A DNA stretch of 32,324 bases from assembly GCA_017427415.1 (NCBI GenBank), contig JAFRSU010000079.1:1-32324 (forward strand), given 5' to 3'. The notes under the pieces are model-generated. The model was not told the DNA's origin, made no database searches, and was given only the letters and a program-made list of their open reading frames with translations. Shown piece by piece: positions 7,286 to 14,260 of the stretch. The translations under genes were made by a program, and so were the position numbers. The stretch is from Lachnospiraceae bacterium (GTDB lineage: Bacteria > Bacillota > Clostridia > Lachnospirales > Lachnospiraceae). The number at the start of each line of letters is the position of its first letter. The first letter of the stretch is position 1.

Positions 7286-8542
7286 ATGAGTAATATAAAT
7301 AGTGACTGGATCTACAGTCTGGCAAAGGAGGGGAATGGGAATATACTTCCCTCACTGTTAAACATATCCCTCATAATGAATAATGATGAAGGTTTAAAAA
7401 ATATAGTATTTAATGAAATGAATGGTCTTTATGAGAACATAGGTCCGCTTCCCTGGAGAAAGTGGACTGGAGGATGGCAGCAGAGTGATTTTTCATGCCT
7501 GCAGCTTTATCTTGAACAGAATTATGGTATATATGCACCGAGTAGATGCAGGGAAGCTTTTACAGCAAGTCTTACTACCGTTCGCAGATATCATCCGGTA
7601 AAAAAATACCTTGAGTCATTAGAATGGGATGGAACTAACAGGATTGACACTGTACTGACAGATTATCTTTGGGCGGAAGATACACGTTATACGAGACTTG
7701 TTACCAGAAAAACCTTAGTGGCTGCTGTAGCACGTGTATTTAACCCCGGAATAAAGTTTGATCATGTTCTGGTATTATGTGGAAAACAGGGCATTGGAAA
7801 AAGCACTTTATTCTCTATGCTTGGGAGACAATGGTATTCGGATTCTATGACTATATCGGACATGAAGGATAAAACTGCCTCTGAGAAGCTCCAGGGAGTG
7901 TGGATAATGGAGCTTGGGGAGCTGGCAGGCTTGAGAAAAGTTGATGTCGAGATAGTCAAGTCTTTTATTACACGACAGACTGATACCTACAGACCTGCAT
8001 ACGGACAATATGTGGAAAATCATAAGCGTGCATGTGTTATAGTGGGGACGACAAATGCGGACAATGGTTTTTTAAGAGATATCTCAGGCAACAGACGTTT
8101 TTGGCCTGTAAAGGTAAAGAGACAGATAACGGATCCATGGAAATTTTCTGAACTGGATGTGGATCAGATATGGGCGGAGGCTTATCAGGCTTATATGGAT
8201 GGAGAAACACTCTATCTTGAAAGCAGTGATGAGGCTTTGGCTGATACGGTTCAAAGAGAAGAAATGGAAGTGGATCCCAGGGCAGGTATAATAGAAGATT
8301 ACTTGAAAAATCCAGCAAAAAACGAGGTTTGTCTGATGGAAATCTGGTGTGAGTGCTTAAGACGCCAGCGTCAGGATATGAAGAAAAGAGATGCATACGA
8401 GATAGAAGCGATTCTTAGGAAAACGGGTGAATGGGAACTTTACAGTGGAAACTCATCCGGAAAGTGCCGTACACTGAACTATGGTATACAGCGTGTCTTT
8501 GTAAGGAAAGAGAGTGTGTATAATGAGGAAAAATACGGATAA
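7286..8542 (+). CDS. VapE-type (virulence-associated protein E) replicative helicase
   Basis: A 418-aa superfamily 3-like AAA ATPase. Before the ATPase domain is the family signature YLESLEWDGTNRIDTVL (108-124). Walker A is GKQGIGKS (166-173), Walker B/acidic motif VWIMELGEL (205-213), sensor region VGTTNADNGFLRD (253-265), and the arginine motif GNRRFWPV (268-275). All look intact, so the ATPase should be active. In phages and satellites VapE-like proteins unwind DNA for replication and are often fused to, or partnered with, a primase; no primase domain is present here. The C-terminal 100 residues include a possible winged-helix segment (IWCECLRRQRQDMKKRDAYEIE). It follows the DUF2815-type gene by 9 nt and its end overlaps the SNF2-like gene, as in phage modules. 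Confidence 0.88.
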   Translation: MSNINSDWIYSLAKEGNGNILPSLLNISLIMNNDEGLKNIVFNEMNGLYENIGPLPWRKWTGGWQQSDFSCLQLYLEQNYGIYAPSRCREAFTASLTTVRRYHPVKKYLESLEWDGTNRIDTVLTDYLWAEDTRYTRLVTRKTLVAAVARVFNPGIKFDHVLVLCGKQGIGKSTLFSMLGRQWYSDSMTISDMKDKTASEKLQGVWIMELGELAGLRKVDVEIVKSFITRQTDTYRPAYGQYVENHKRACVIVGTTNADNGFLRDISGNRRFWPVKVKRQITDPWKFSELDVDQIWAEAYQAYMDGETLYLESSDEALADTVQREEMEVDPRAGIIEDYLKNPAKNEVCLMEIWCECLRRQRQDMKKRDAYEIEAILRKTGEWELYSGNSSGKCRTLNYGIQRVFVRKESVYNEEKYG

Positions 8543-9845
8543 TACTGCACTTGTTCATGATCATTTGATGAAGAATAGCAGGTCGGTTATTTTGGCAGAA
8601 CCTTGGATGATACCCTCGGCCATGTTTATATCTGAATCAGTCGATTATATGATGACACACAAAATAAAGCATTTTATAGTTATAGTTCAAAAAAAAATAC
8701 TGGAAATGGAATGGCTTCCGCTTCTTAAAGGAGCTCAAAATAAAAATTTGACGTATGCAATCGCTATGAATGAGGTTGGCAGAAAATTGGAAGCATTCCA
8801 TTCAGGTAAACAGATGATTCTTACTAATGATGAAAGTCTGGATTGGATATTGAGAGAAGTAATGCCGGAAGATTTTTGTTTGGTGATAGATGAGTTGTCA
8901 AGATACCGTCATTTTAAAAGCAAAAAATATGGTGTTATAAGAAAATTGTGTTCAGCAGCTAAAGGAATTATTGCATTTAGTAGATTTCCTCTCCCTCATG
9001 GAGCAGATGAGATATGGGAGGAAATGTTCCTGATAGACAAAGGAGCACGTCTTGGTATAACAAAAAGTGCATTTGATGACCGATATTTCTTTGTGAAACG
9101 TATACAGGTAGGTTACTGCTACAAAACGATACGTGAAACTAAAAAGGAAACTTTTAAAGCTATTGGACGTGCTATATCTGATATATGCCTGAATCTGTAC
9201 GAAGAAAAAGCAACTGATGCCAAGACGATAAAGAAGATAAATACCTATGTCAACCTGACATATATAGAGATGTCAAAATATCTTTTATTAAAAGAACATT
9301 TAAGTGTTTGTCTTCGTGATGGTATGAAAATATCGGCCTCGAATGAAAATGCTGCTTCCATTAAGCTGCTACAACTTGCAAGCGGGACGGTATATGACGA
9401 TGATCATAACGTACTGTATTTCCACGAGCGTAAGATAATGAAACTGAAAAGTATTATAGAAGAGTATGCAGGAAGCAATATTTTAGTGGCTTGCTGGTTT
9501 AAGCATGAAATGGAGAGGCTGAAAAGAGAGATTCCCGGGTCAGTAACCATCAGTACTAAAAATGATATGGAAAGATGGAATGAAGGCTATATTAAAATAG
9601 GTATAATAAATGCTTCACTAGGTGGGAATTATATGGATATGTATAAAGGGGGCAAAGTAATTATATGGTTTACGCTTCCCTGGTCGCTCAAGCTATATAA
9701 TAAAACCAATGAGAGGCTTATGCAGGAAGATGGTTCAGACCCGGTAGTGATCAATATTATTGCAAAGGGGACCATCGATGAAACGGTACTTCAAGTCCTT
9801 GATGTTAATAAAAAGGAGAGTCATGGATTACGTAGACACATCTAA
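8523..9845 (+). CDS. SNF2-type phage helicase with lost ATPase motifs
   Basis: A 440-aa protein that lines up over its length with phage SNF2-like helicases: motif II as VIDELSRY (121-128), QLASGTVYDDDHNVLYFHERK (284-303), VACWFKHEMERLK (322-334), GGKVIIWFTLPWSLKLYNKTNERL (376-399) and AKGTIDETVL (414-423). Key residues are gone. Where GLGKT is expected it reads AEPWMIPSA (25-33), the GTPAPNG motif reads SRFPLPHGA (153-161), and motif VI keeps only one arginine, followed by LMQEDGSD. ATP binding and hydrolysis are therefore unlikely. The frame is intact for 440 codons, so the protein is probably kept for DNA or partner binding. ATG 8523 is chosen; a GTG at 8514 would add three residues. It overlaps VapE by 20 nt and the RT gene by 23 nt. 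Confidence 0.82.
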   Translation: MRKNTDNTALVHDHLMKNSRSVILAEPWMIPSAMFISESVDYMMTHKIKHFIVIVQKKILEMEWLPLLKGAQNKNLTYAIAMNEVGRKLEAFHSGKQMILTNDESLDWILREVMPEDFCLVIDELSRYRHFKSKKYGVIRKLCSAAKGIIAFSRFPLPHGADEIWEEMFLIDKGARLGITKSAFDDRYFFVKRIQVGYCYKTIRETKKETFKAIGRAISDICLNLYEEKATDAKTIKKINTYVNLTYIEMSKYLLLKEHLSVCLRDGMKISASNENAASIKLLQLASGTVYDDDHNVLYFHERKIMKLKSIIEEYAGSNILVACWFKHEMERLKREIPGSVTISTKNDMERWNEGYIKIGIINASLGGNYMDMYKGGKVIIWFTLPWSLKLYNKTNERLMQEDGSDPVVINIIAKGTIDETVLQVLDVNKKESHGLRRHI

Positions 9846-11007
9846 AATAACAATAGATAAAGTGTTATCCGAGAATAATGTATTTAGAGCACTTAAAATA
9901 ATGAAACATAAGAAACCAAGTCCCGGTTTGGATGGTGTAACGGCATATGAACTTGAGGAATATTGGATGGCTAATAGAAATTATGTGCTGTCAGGGATTA
10001 AGAACGGAACATATACTCCTGAGATGTTGGTACTTTTTTTTCGAAAAAAACCGGGTAAAAAAGAAAAAAGAAAGATTGCTATCTGTACTTTGATGGATCA
10101 GATGATACAGCATTGTATCAGAATGGAGGTAGAGTGTTATTTCTTACCTTCATTTCATAAAAACAGTTTTGGATTTATCAAGGGCAAGAACACCTTCTCA
10201 GCTCTAGACAAATGCCTTGATTATCTGAATGAAGGTTTGGATACGGTAGTTGATGCAGATATAAAAAAATTTTTTGATAAAGTTAAGCATAAGATAGTTA
10301 TAAAGAAACTCCGAGAAGCTACAGATGACGAGAATCTGATTGAGCTGGTAAATAAATATTTGAAAAATCCCGGCGTTGTTTATGGAAGAGTGTATTATAA
10401 CAGGATCGGCTTGCCACAGGGGTCATCTTTCAGTCCGATATTTGCAAATATGGTATTAAATGAGCTTGACTGGTATTTGGATAGAATGGATATAAAGTTT
10501 GTAAGATATGCTGATGATCTTGTTATGTTCTCTAAAAATTGTGTGCAAGCAGAGAAAAATATGATGTTGCTGAATGATTATTTGGAAAATAAACTTTTCC
10601 TTACATTAAATACGGAGAAAACAAGTATTTGCTCGGGCAGGGATTTAGAATATTTGGGTTATGCCTTTAGGAGGATTGATGGCAGATACAAACTTGATAT
10701 AAATGATAAGCTGATTGCTAAAATGGCGGATAAACTGGAGAAACATCTGAGATTGGACAAGAATAAGGAAGAGTTCTTTGATATTCTTGGCGGTTTTAAC
10801 AGGGGCTGGGTAAACTACTATTCAGGTATAGACAGGGATAAGCTTAAGGCTATAGAAAATATGGCAGATATGCAAACAAACAGTGTATTATGTACTGATA
10901 AATATTTAAGTAATCAGATTTGGAATTCTTTGGCAGACAATAAGAGCTTTACGGCTATGACATGTTGGGATGATTATTTACAGGAAAAAGGAGCATACCA
11001 TGAGTGA
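9823..11007 (+). CDS. Group-II-intron-like reverse transcriptase without an endonuclease domain
   Basis: A 394-aa RNA-directed DNA polymerase. Fingers motif SPGLDGVTAYEL lies at 33-44. The first catalytic aspartate is in VVDADIKKFFDKVKH (142-156), the template-grip motif GLPQGSSFSPIFAN at 196-209, and the active site FVRYADDLVMF at 226-236, giving the triad D146/D231/D232. LNTEKTSI (262-269) and YLGYAFRR (277-284) follow, then a maturase-like GGFNRGWVNYY (323-333). No HNH endonuclease domain is present, and no group II intron ends (GUGYG, domain V) were seen around it. The conserved RPLGIP-type motif is altered to RKIAICT. PQGSSFSP is not the DGR-type motif. Start ATG 9823 has AAGGAG at 9813-9818 and lies inside the SNF2-like gene; its stop overlaps the next gene by 8 nt. 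Cotranscription with phage replication genes is the striking point. Confidence 0.93.
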   Translation: MDYVDTSKITIDKVLSENNVFRALKIMKHKKPSPGLDGVTAYELEEYWMANRNYVLSGIKNGTYTPEMLVLFFRKKPGKKEKRKIAICTLMDQMIQHCIRMEVECYFLPSFHKNSFGFIKGKNTFSALDKCLDYLNEGLDTVVDADIKKFFDKVKHKIVIKKLREATDDENLIELVNKYLKNPGVVYGRVYYNRIGLPQGSSFSPIFANMVLNELDWYLDRMDIKFVRYADDLVMFSKNCVQAEKNMMLLNDYLENKLFLTLNTEKTSICSGRDLEYLGYAFRRIDGRYKLDINDKLIAKMADKLEKHLRLDKNKEEFFDILGGFNRGWVNYYSGIDRDKLKAIENMADMQTNSVLCTDKYLSNQIWNSLADNKSFTAMTCWDDYLQEKGAYHE

Positions 11008-11944
11008 AAAATATGATAGATCCAATATGGCCGGATATTATCCGAATGTTTCCACAATAGAGAATAGACTGAAAAGTGTAAGCACATATGATCTGATCTA
11101 TTATAAGAAGGTCGAGGTTATAATTAAAAGCTTATATAATAATCTCTACAAAACCAGGAAATGCGATGAACTTGATTATGAATTACTGAGAAGGATTACG
11201 CTAAGTTCAGGCTTGACAAAGAATCAGCTTTATAATTATATGCTTCTTCAAGGGAAGAATATCTCTTATGATGTATTTAACAACCATCTTTATAATCTTG
11301 AATATAGGGGAATAATAGGTACTGTGGTTGTTCATATGGTTGAAGATAACAAGGATATAGTTATTTATGACCTTGATCATTTCAGTTCCGACCTGCTTCC
11401 GATGCTGGGACTTGCAGGATCATCTTCAGTGCTGGATTATCATTATAATAGAGATATTTTACGGTTTATCAGAGTCAAGATTGCTTCGAATCAGATAGTG
11501 TTGAATCTTTTATGTTACGAAAAAAATATCAGAGATTTTGAATTTAATAATTGTGGTCATAATACATATATAGTGAAGAATTTGAAAATGACCCCTTCAG
11601 AAAATGAAATGGTTCCTTTAGTCATAAGGAGCATGAAAAGGACATATTTCTTTATGTTTGTAGCAGATACACATGTAGGTAGAGAAGAGTTTAAGAGAAA
11701 AATAAATGCTATCAGGAATAAGTTGTGGCTTAACAGGGAAAATGCGGTTCTTGTTATAGTGGCGGAAAACATGAAACATCTGCAGTTTCTGACATACGTT
11801 GTAAAGAAAAGTCTGGCAAATGAAAACAAATTCAAAATTATGTATACGTATGATTGCTGCTGGTTTAACAATAATCCGGGAAGTTTTTATACTATGGCTA
11901 GAGGTATAGGCCAGGCGGGATTAATCCCGGTTAAGTTATTGTAA
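11000..11944 (+). CDS. Winged-helix-like protein, last gene of the RT operon
   Basis: A 314-aa protein of no family I can name with confidence. Residues about 50-105 (LDYELLRRITLSSGLTKNQL then LEYRGIIGTVV) look like a winged helix. Residues about 200-300 (VPLVIRSMKRTYFFMFVADT, REEFKRKINAIRNKLW, AVLVIVAENMKHLQFL) follow the alternating strand and helix pattern seen after the winged helix in replication-relaxation family proteins, which have a PD-(D/E)XK-like fold; no catalytic residues can be assigned. ATG 11000 has AAAAGGAG just upstream and overlaps the RT stop, so its production is coupled to the RT. The upstream in-frame ATG at 10970 is less likely. Repeat copy 3 begins 8 nt after the stop. 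A DNA-binding partner of the RT is the most reasonable guess. Confidence 0.65.
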   Translation: MSEKYDRSNMAGYYPNVSTIENRLKSVSTYDLIYYKKVEVIIKSLYNNLYKTRKCDELDYELLRRITLSSGLTKNQLYNYMLLQGKNISYDVFNNHLYNLEYRGIIGTVVVHMVEDNKDIVIYDLDHFSSDLLPMLGLAGSSSVLDYHYNRDILRFIRVKIASNQIVLNLLCYEKNIRDFEFNNCGHNTYIVKNLKMTPSENEMVPLVIRSMKRTYFFMFVADTHVGREEFKRKINAIRNKLWLNRENAVLVIVAENMKHLQFLTYVVKKSLANENKFKIMYTYDCCWFNNNPGSFYTMARGIGQAGLIPVKLL

Positions 11945-11951
11945 TCATTGG

Positions 11952-12076
11952 CCCAGCTTATCCGCAAGGATTATACATAGATATACGGCATTTCGCCGGA
12001 GCATTGAAGGGAATTGCGTGTCCCAAACGCGCAAAGAGTAATCACGTCCGGATGCGTCCGGGCGTGTTTACTTTAA
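11952..12076 (+). repeat. Structured repeat, copy 3 (full unit, 125 nt)
   Basis: This is the longest copy, with four hairpins in order: ATCC-GCAA-GGAT at 11960-11971, CGGC/GCCG at 11986-11998, TTGCGTG/CGCGCAA at 12014-12034, and CACGTCCGG/CCGGGCGTG at 12043-12066, followed by TTTACTTTAA. Its first 94 nt equal copy 2 and its last 74 nt equal copy 1, without a difference. It starts 8 nt after the last gene of the RT operon and may also end that transcript. Confidence 0.92.
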
Positions 12077-12388
12077 TGATAGAGTTTTTTATTTTATTCT
12101 TGCCATACAGGTTTTTTCATGCTAATATATACTCATAAGCAAGAAAAAACTGTCAGCAGTTTACTGCACTTCCCGTATGATACGGATTATCGGATATTTT
12201 ATTTCTTTTATGTGATTTTTTTATTCTGATGTGATTTTTGATTATGTGTGTGACATATCCGTTTCTGTATCAGTTTTACTCGGATGATCTGGTTTATTCC
12301 CTGCTTACAATTAAATTAAGAGTGGCAGGGTTAAAAGGATGACAGAGGGCTCATATTTTATCCTGCCATGAAAACGGAAGGAGATTAT
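12077..12388. other. Intergenic region without a recognised gene
   Basis: AT-rich sequence. It holds a bulged hairpin (AGTTTTTT and TCTTGC near 12085-12105 against GCAAGAAAAAACT near 12140-12153), a small CAGCAG/CTGC hairpin near 12155-12170, two copies of ATGTGATTTTT near 12210-12240, and TGGCAGG near 12325 complementary to CCTGCCA near 12362, just ahead of the next gene. No ORF with a ribosome binding site was found. Confidence 0.5.
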
Positions 12389-12724
12389 ATGGGTGCAAAA
12401 GACATTGAAGAGAAGCATGTCATACTGAAAATGATGACAGCAATGACGGGAGACAACCGGTTTGAAGAGGGCCGCAGGTTATATGAGGAAAGTACCGGAA
12501 GGAAGGTGAATACTATGTGTGAGGCGTTAGATAGGATTGAGAAGCGTGGAGAAAAGCGTGGCGAGAAGCGTGGCAATTATTTATGTATGCTTTCTATGGT
12601 GAATAATTATGTTCAGAATAAAAAGCTTACATTTAAGGCAGCTTGTGAAGATCTGGGTGTTGAGTATAAAGAATATATGGCAGCAAGAAGGTTTATAAAG
12701 AGACAAGAAGCAAGACAGGTATGA
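12389..12724 (+). CDS. Remnant of an Rpn/PD-(D/E)XK transposase-family protein (C-terminal tail)
   Basis: A 111-aa ORF with a good ribosome binding site (GGAAGGAG at 12376-12383). Residues about 20-65 (ILKMMTAMTGDNRFEEGRR, TMCEALDRIEKRGEKRGEKR) match the linker region that follows the nuclease domain in the Rpn/Transposase_31-like proteins abundant in Lachnospiraceae, and the tail (NKKLTFKAACEDLGV) matches their small C-terminal helix-turn-helix. The nuclease core, with its PD and ExK residues, is missing. It may be a decayed copy that still has a start signal or a truncated standalone gene. The KRGEKRGEKRG stretch comes from a short tandem nucleotide repeat. A terminator follows at 12771. 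Confidence 0.6.
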   Translation: MGAKDIEEKHVILKMMTAMTGDNRFEEGRRLYEESTGRKVNTMCEALDRIEKRGEKRGEKRGNYLCMLSMVNNYVQNKKLTFKAACEDLGVEYKEYMAARRFIKRQEARQV

Positions 12725-12770
12725 TATTGACCAAGTATGATGAAAAGAAAGTAATGTAAAATATAAAGAA

Positions 12771-12804
12771 ACACTCTATGTTTATCTGGACGTAGAGTGT
12801 TTTT
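12771..12804. terminator. Terminator between convergent genes
   Basis: A 10-bp stem with one G-U pair (ACACTCTATG 12771-12780, CGTAGAGTGT 12791-12800) is followed by TTTT. The complementary AAAGAAAC on the other side could serve the - strand PHP gene, whose stop is at 12803. Confidence 0.8.
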
Positions 12805-13516
12805 AAGTACTGAGATATTCCAAGATTGAAGAAATGCTTTTATCTTTAATGTTTATAGTGTTTATAGCTTCATTTATATGCTCTAAGTAATGAGCATCCG
12901 AGTCAGTTATGACCTTGCAGTTTTGCAGATACGGATGGTCGCGGCGGAGTTGATGAAGGTTAGCCATGTTTTTGCATTCAAATGTCTTAAAATCACTGTC
13001 GGGCGGAATAAAACCGAGATTTGATATGATACTCGTCGTCGATTTGTCCACATGAGCGGGTATCATGACGCCGCCAAAAGGTTTAAGTTCCTTTGACACA
13101 TCCGAGAAACCTATAGATGTAGCATTGATCAGCAGGTGCTCGATCTCACCCGTGATATTCTCATCCTCATCCATGATATGCTGATGACCGAATATTTCAG
13201 GCTTATTTTTTATGGGAAGAAGACGCTCGTACACATACTCGCTGAAAGCCAACGCATTTTCAAGGGCAGGGAAAAGACACACCACATGAGCTTCCTCTTC
13301 GGTAGTAAGCTCCATACCCGGAATGACAAGCACGCCATACGCTTCACCGAGCTTCATGGCTGCAGGGCAGTTAAGAGAGGAGTTATGATCCGTGATAGCT
13401 ATCGCATCAAGGCCCTTTAACGCTGCCATACCGACTATGTTGGCAGGAGTCATATCATTGTCACCACAGGGGGACAGACATGTATGGATATGAAAATCGT
13501 AACTTAAATTTATCAT
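12803..13516 (-). CDS. PHP-domain metal-dependent phosphoesterase of the hydrogenase locus
   Basis: A 237-aa PHP-family protein. Metal ligands are visible as DFHIHTCLSPCG (7-18), ITDHNS (41-46), GMELTTEE (67-74), IPAHVDK in the middle and ITDSDAHYLEHI near the C-terminus. PHP phosphoesterases hydrolyse phosphate esters or nucleotides; the substrate of this subgroup is not known. Genes of this type recur next to DRTGG and HydS-like genes in clostridial [FeFe] hydrogenase clusters, so a role in signalling or nucleotide turnover connected to hydrogenase control is a fair inference. It is the last gene of the - strand set, 11 nt after the DRTGG-like gene. Confidence 0.88.
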   Translation of the reverse strand: MINLSYDFHIHTCLSPCGDNDMTPANIVGMAALKGLDAIAITDHNSSLNCPAAMKLGEAYGVLVIPGMELTTEEEAHVVCLFPALENALAFSEYVYERLLPIKNKPEIFGHQHIMDEDENITGEIEHLLINATSIGFSDVSKELKPFGGVMIPAHVDKSTTSIISNLGFIPPDSDFKTFECKNMANLHQLRRDHPYLQNCKVITDSDAHYLEHINEAINTINIKDKSISSILEYLST

Positions 13517-13527
13517 GATAGGATCCC

Positions 13528-13866
13528 TTATTTAGACGCTGTAAGCAACTCGTTCACTTTGAGAGCTGCCTCAAATATCGGCAACTCTGTCTCGAAAAGA
13601 GTTATCTCCTGGACCTGTGCCTTATGCACTACATTCGGATCGAGCGATGTACCCTCGGCGAGAATGATGCACGCACAATCCGTAAGACTGGATACAGCCA
13701 GGGCATTTGTATTTCCCATGATGGTAACCCATGCGGCACCTGCGGGAGCCTTGCTCATGGCCACACTAAGCAGGTCGCAGCAGAACGGACGGGTTATCAC
13801 TTTATTCATGTCACCCTCGTTCAGAAGAGTAAACTCGGGGATATTTTTCAATTCATTTACAGTCAT
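13528..13866 (-). CDS. DRTGG-like small domain protein (hydrogenase-associated)
   Basis: A 112-aa alpha/beta protein (MTVNELKNIPEFTLLNEGD, then a Cys pair in PFCCDLLSVAMSKAPAGAAW, and CACIILAEGTSLDP). The pattern is that of the small DRTGG-type proteins in clostridial hydrogenase loci, although the DRTGG motif itself is not literal. It is paralogous in style to the 16032-16382 gene. An AGCGG-poor but acceptable CGGAGA lies before the start on the - strand. It is separated from the HydS-like gene by almost 400 nt holding a structured element. Function unknown; ligand-sensing is suggested for such domains. Confidence 0.72.
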   Translation of the reverse strand: MTVNELKNIPEFTLLNEGDMNKVITRPFCCDLLSVAMSKAPAGAAWVTIMGNTNALAVSSLTDCACIILAEGTSLDPNVVHKAQVQEITLFETELPIFEAALKVNELLTASK

Positions 13867-13893
13867 AGTATTCTCCGAAATTTTTATTGTTAT

Positions 13894-13957
13894 AAGATCC
13901 TTCGCATTCGCTCAGGATGACACTACGATACAGATTCTTCGCTGCGCTCAGAATGAC
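13894..13957. repeat. Two REP-like units (AAGATCCTTCGC...GCTCAGGATGACA type)
   Basis: Unit 1 is 13894-13922 and unit 2, diverged (AGATTCTTCGC...CTCAGAATGAC), is 13932-13957. Related units occur at 15565-15594 and as a head-to-head pair at 22674-22729. No transposase of the RAYT type is in the window. Confidence 0.75.
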
Positions 13958-13990
13958 GCGTTTAAGAAAACGCAGCATGTAAAAAATGTA

Positions 13991-14249
13991 GGTACCAGGG
14001 CAGGCGGGAGCCGGTGTCTGGTATAAAAATATAAGCGTGTCGAGGATATGCTTCGACTGATGCATCATTGGAGCAAGGCAAAAATCGGTTATCCAAACCG
14101 ATTTTTGAACGAAGCACAAGTGCGTCCGGTATCAGGCGGACGCACGATTGCGAGTGTCCGCGGCGGAAATGATAAAGCAGTCGTTTAGCATATTCCGACT
14201 AAGCGGTGACGATTTTTATAGCAGACACCGGCTTCCGCCTGCCCGTACC
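13991..14249. repeat. 259-bp multi-stem inverted-repeat element inside the hydS operon
   Basis: Arms of about 40 nt (13991-14030 and 14212-14249) are complementary apart from a 2-nt bulge, one mismatch and one G-U pair. Inside are two perfect hairpins: CAAAAATCGGTT/AACCGATTTTTG (14079-14107, 12 bp) and GTGCGTCCG/CGGACGCAC (14120-14145, 9 bp). The layout is a closed multibranch shape, either as RNA or as an extruded DNA cruciform. It fills the 394-nt gap between the HydS-like gene and the DRTGG-like gene, so it may tune downstream expression. A MITE-like insertion is equally possible. Confidence 0.82.
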
Positions 14250-14260
14250 TTATGTAACAT

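Noticed and set aside
6043..11007. Classic retron
   Set aside because: The RT is group-II-like with a maturase-like motif and lies four genes away from the inverted-repeat RNA. No retron-type VTG motif or msr/msd pattern was recognised.
9823..12076. Diversity-generating retroelement
   Set aside because: The RT has PQGSSFSP rather than the DGR-type motif. I see no template/variable repeat pair with adenine-specific differences, and the three repeat copies are identical.
2621..12076. CRISPR array
   Set aside because: The repeats are three, long, far apart and of unequal length, with genes between them. No cas genes are present.
9700..12100. Group II intron
   Set aside because: RT start and stop overlap neighbouring genes of the operon. 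No GUGYG start, domain V-like hairpin or endonuclease domain is visible.
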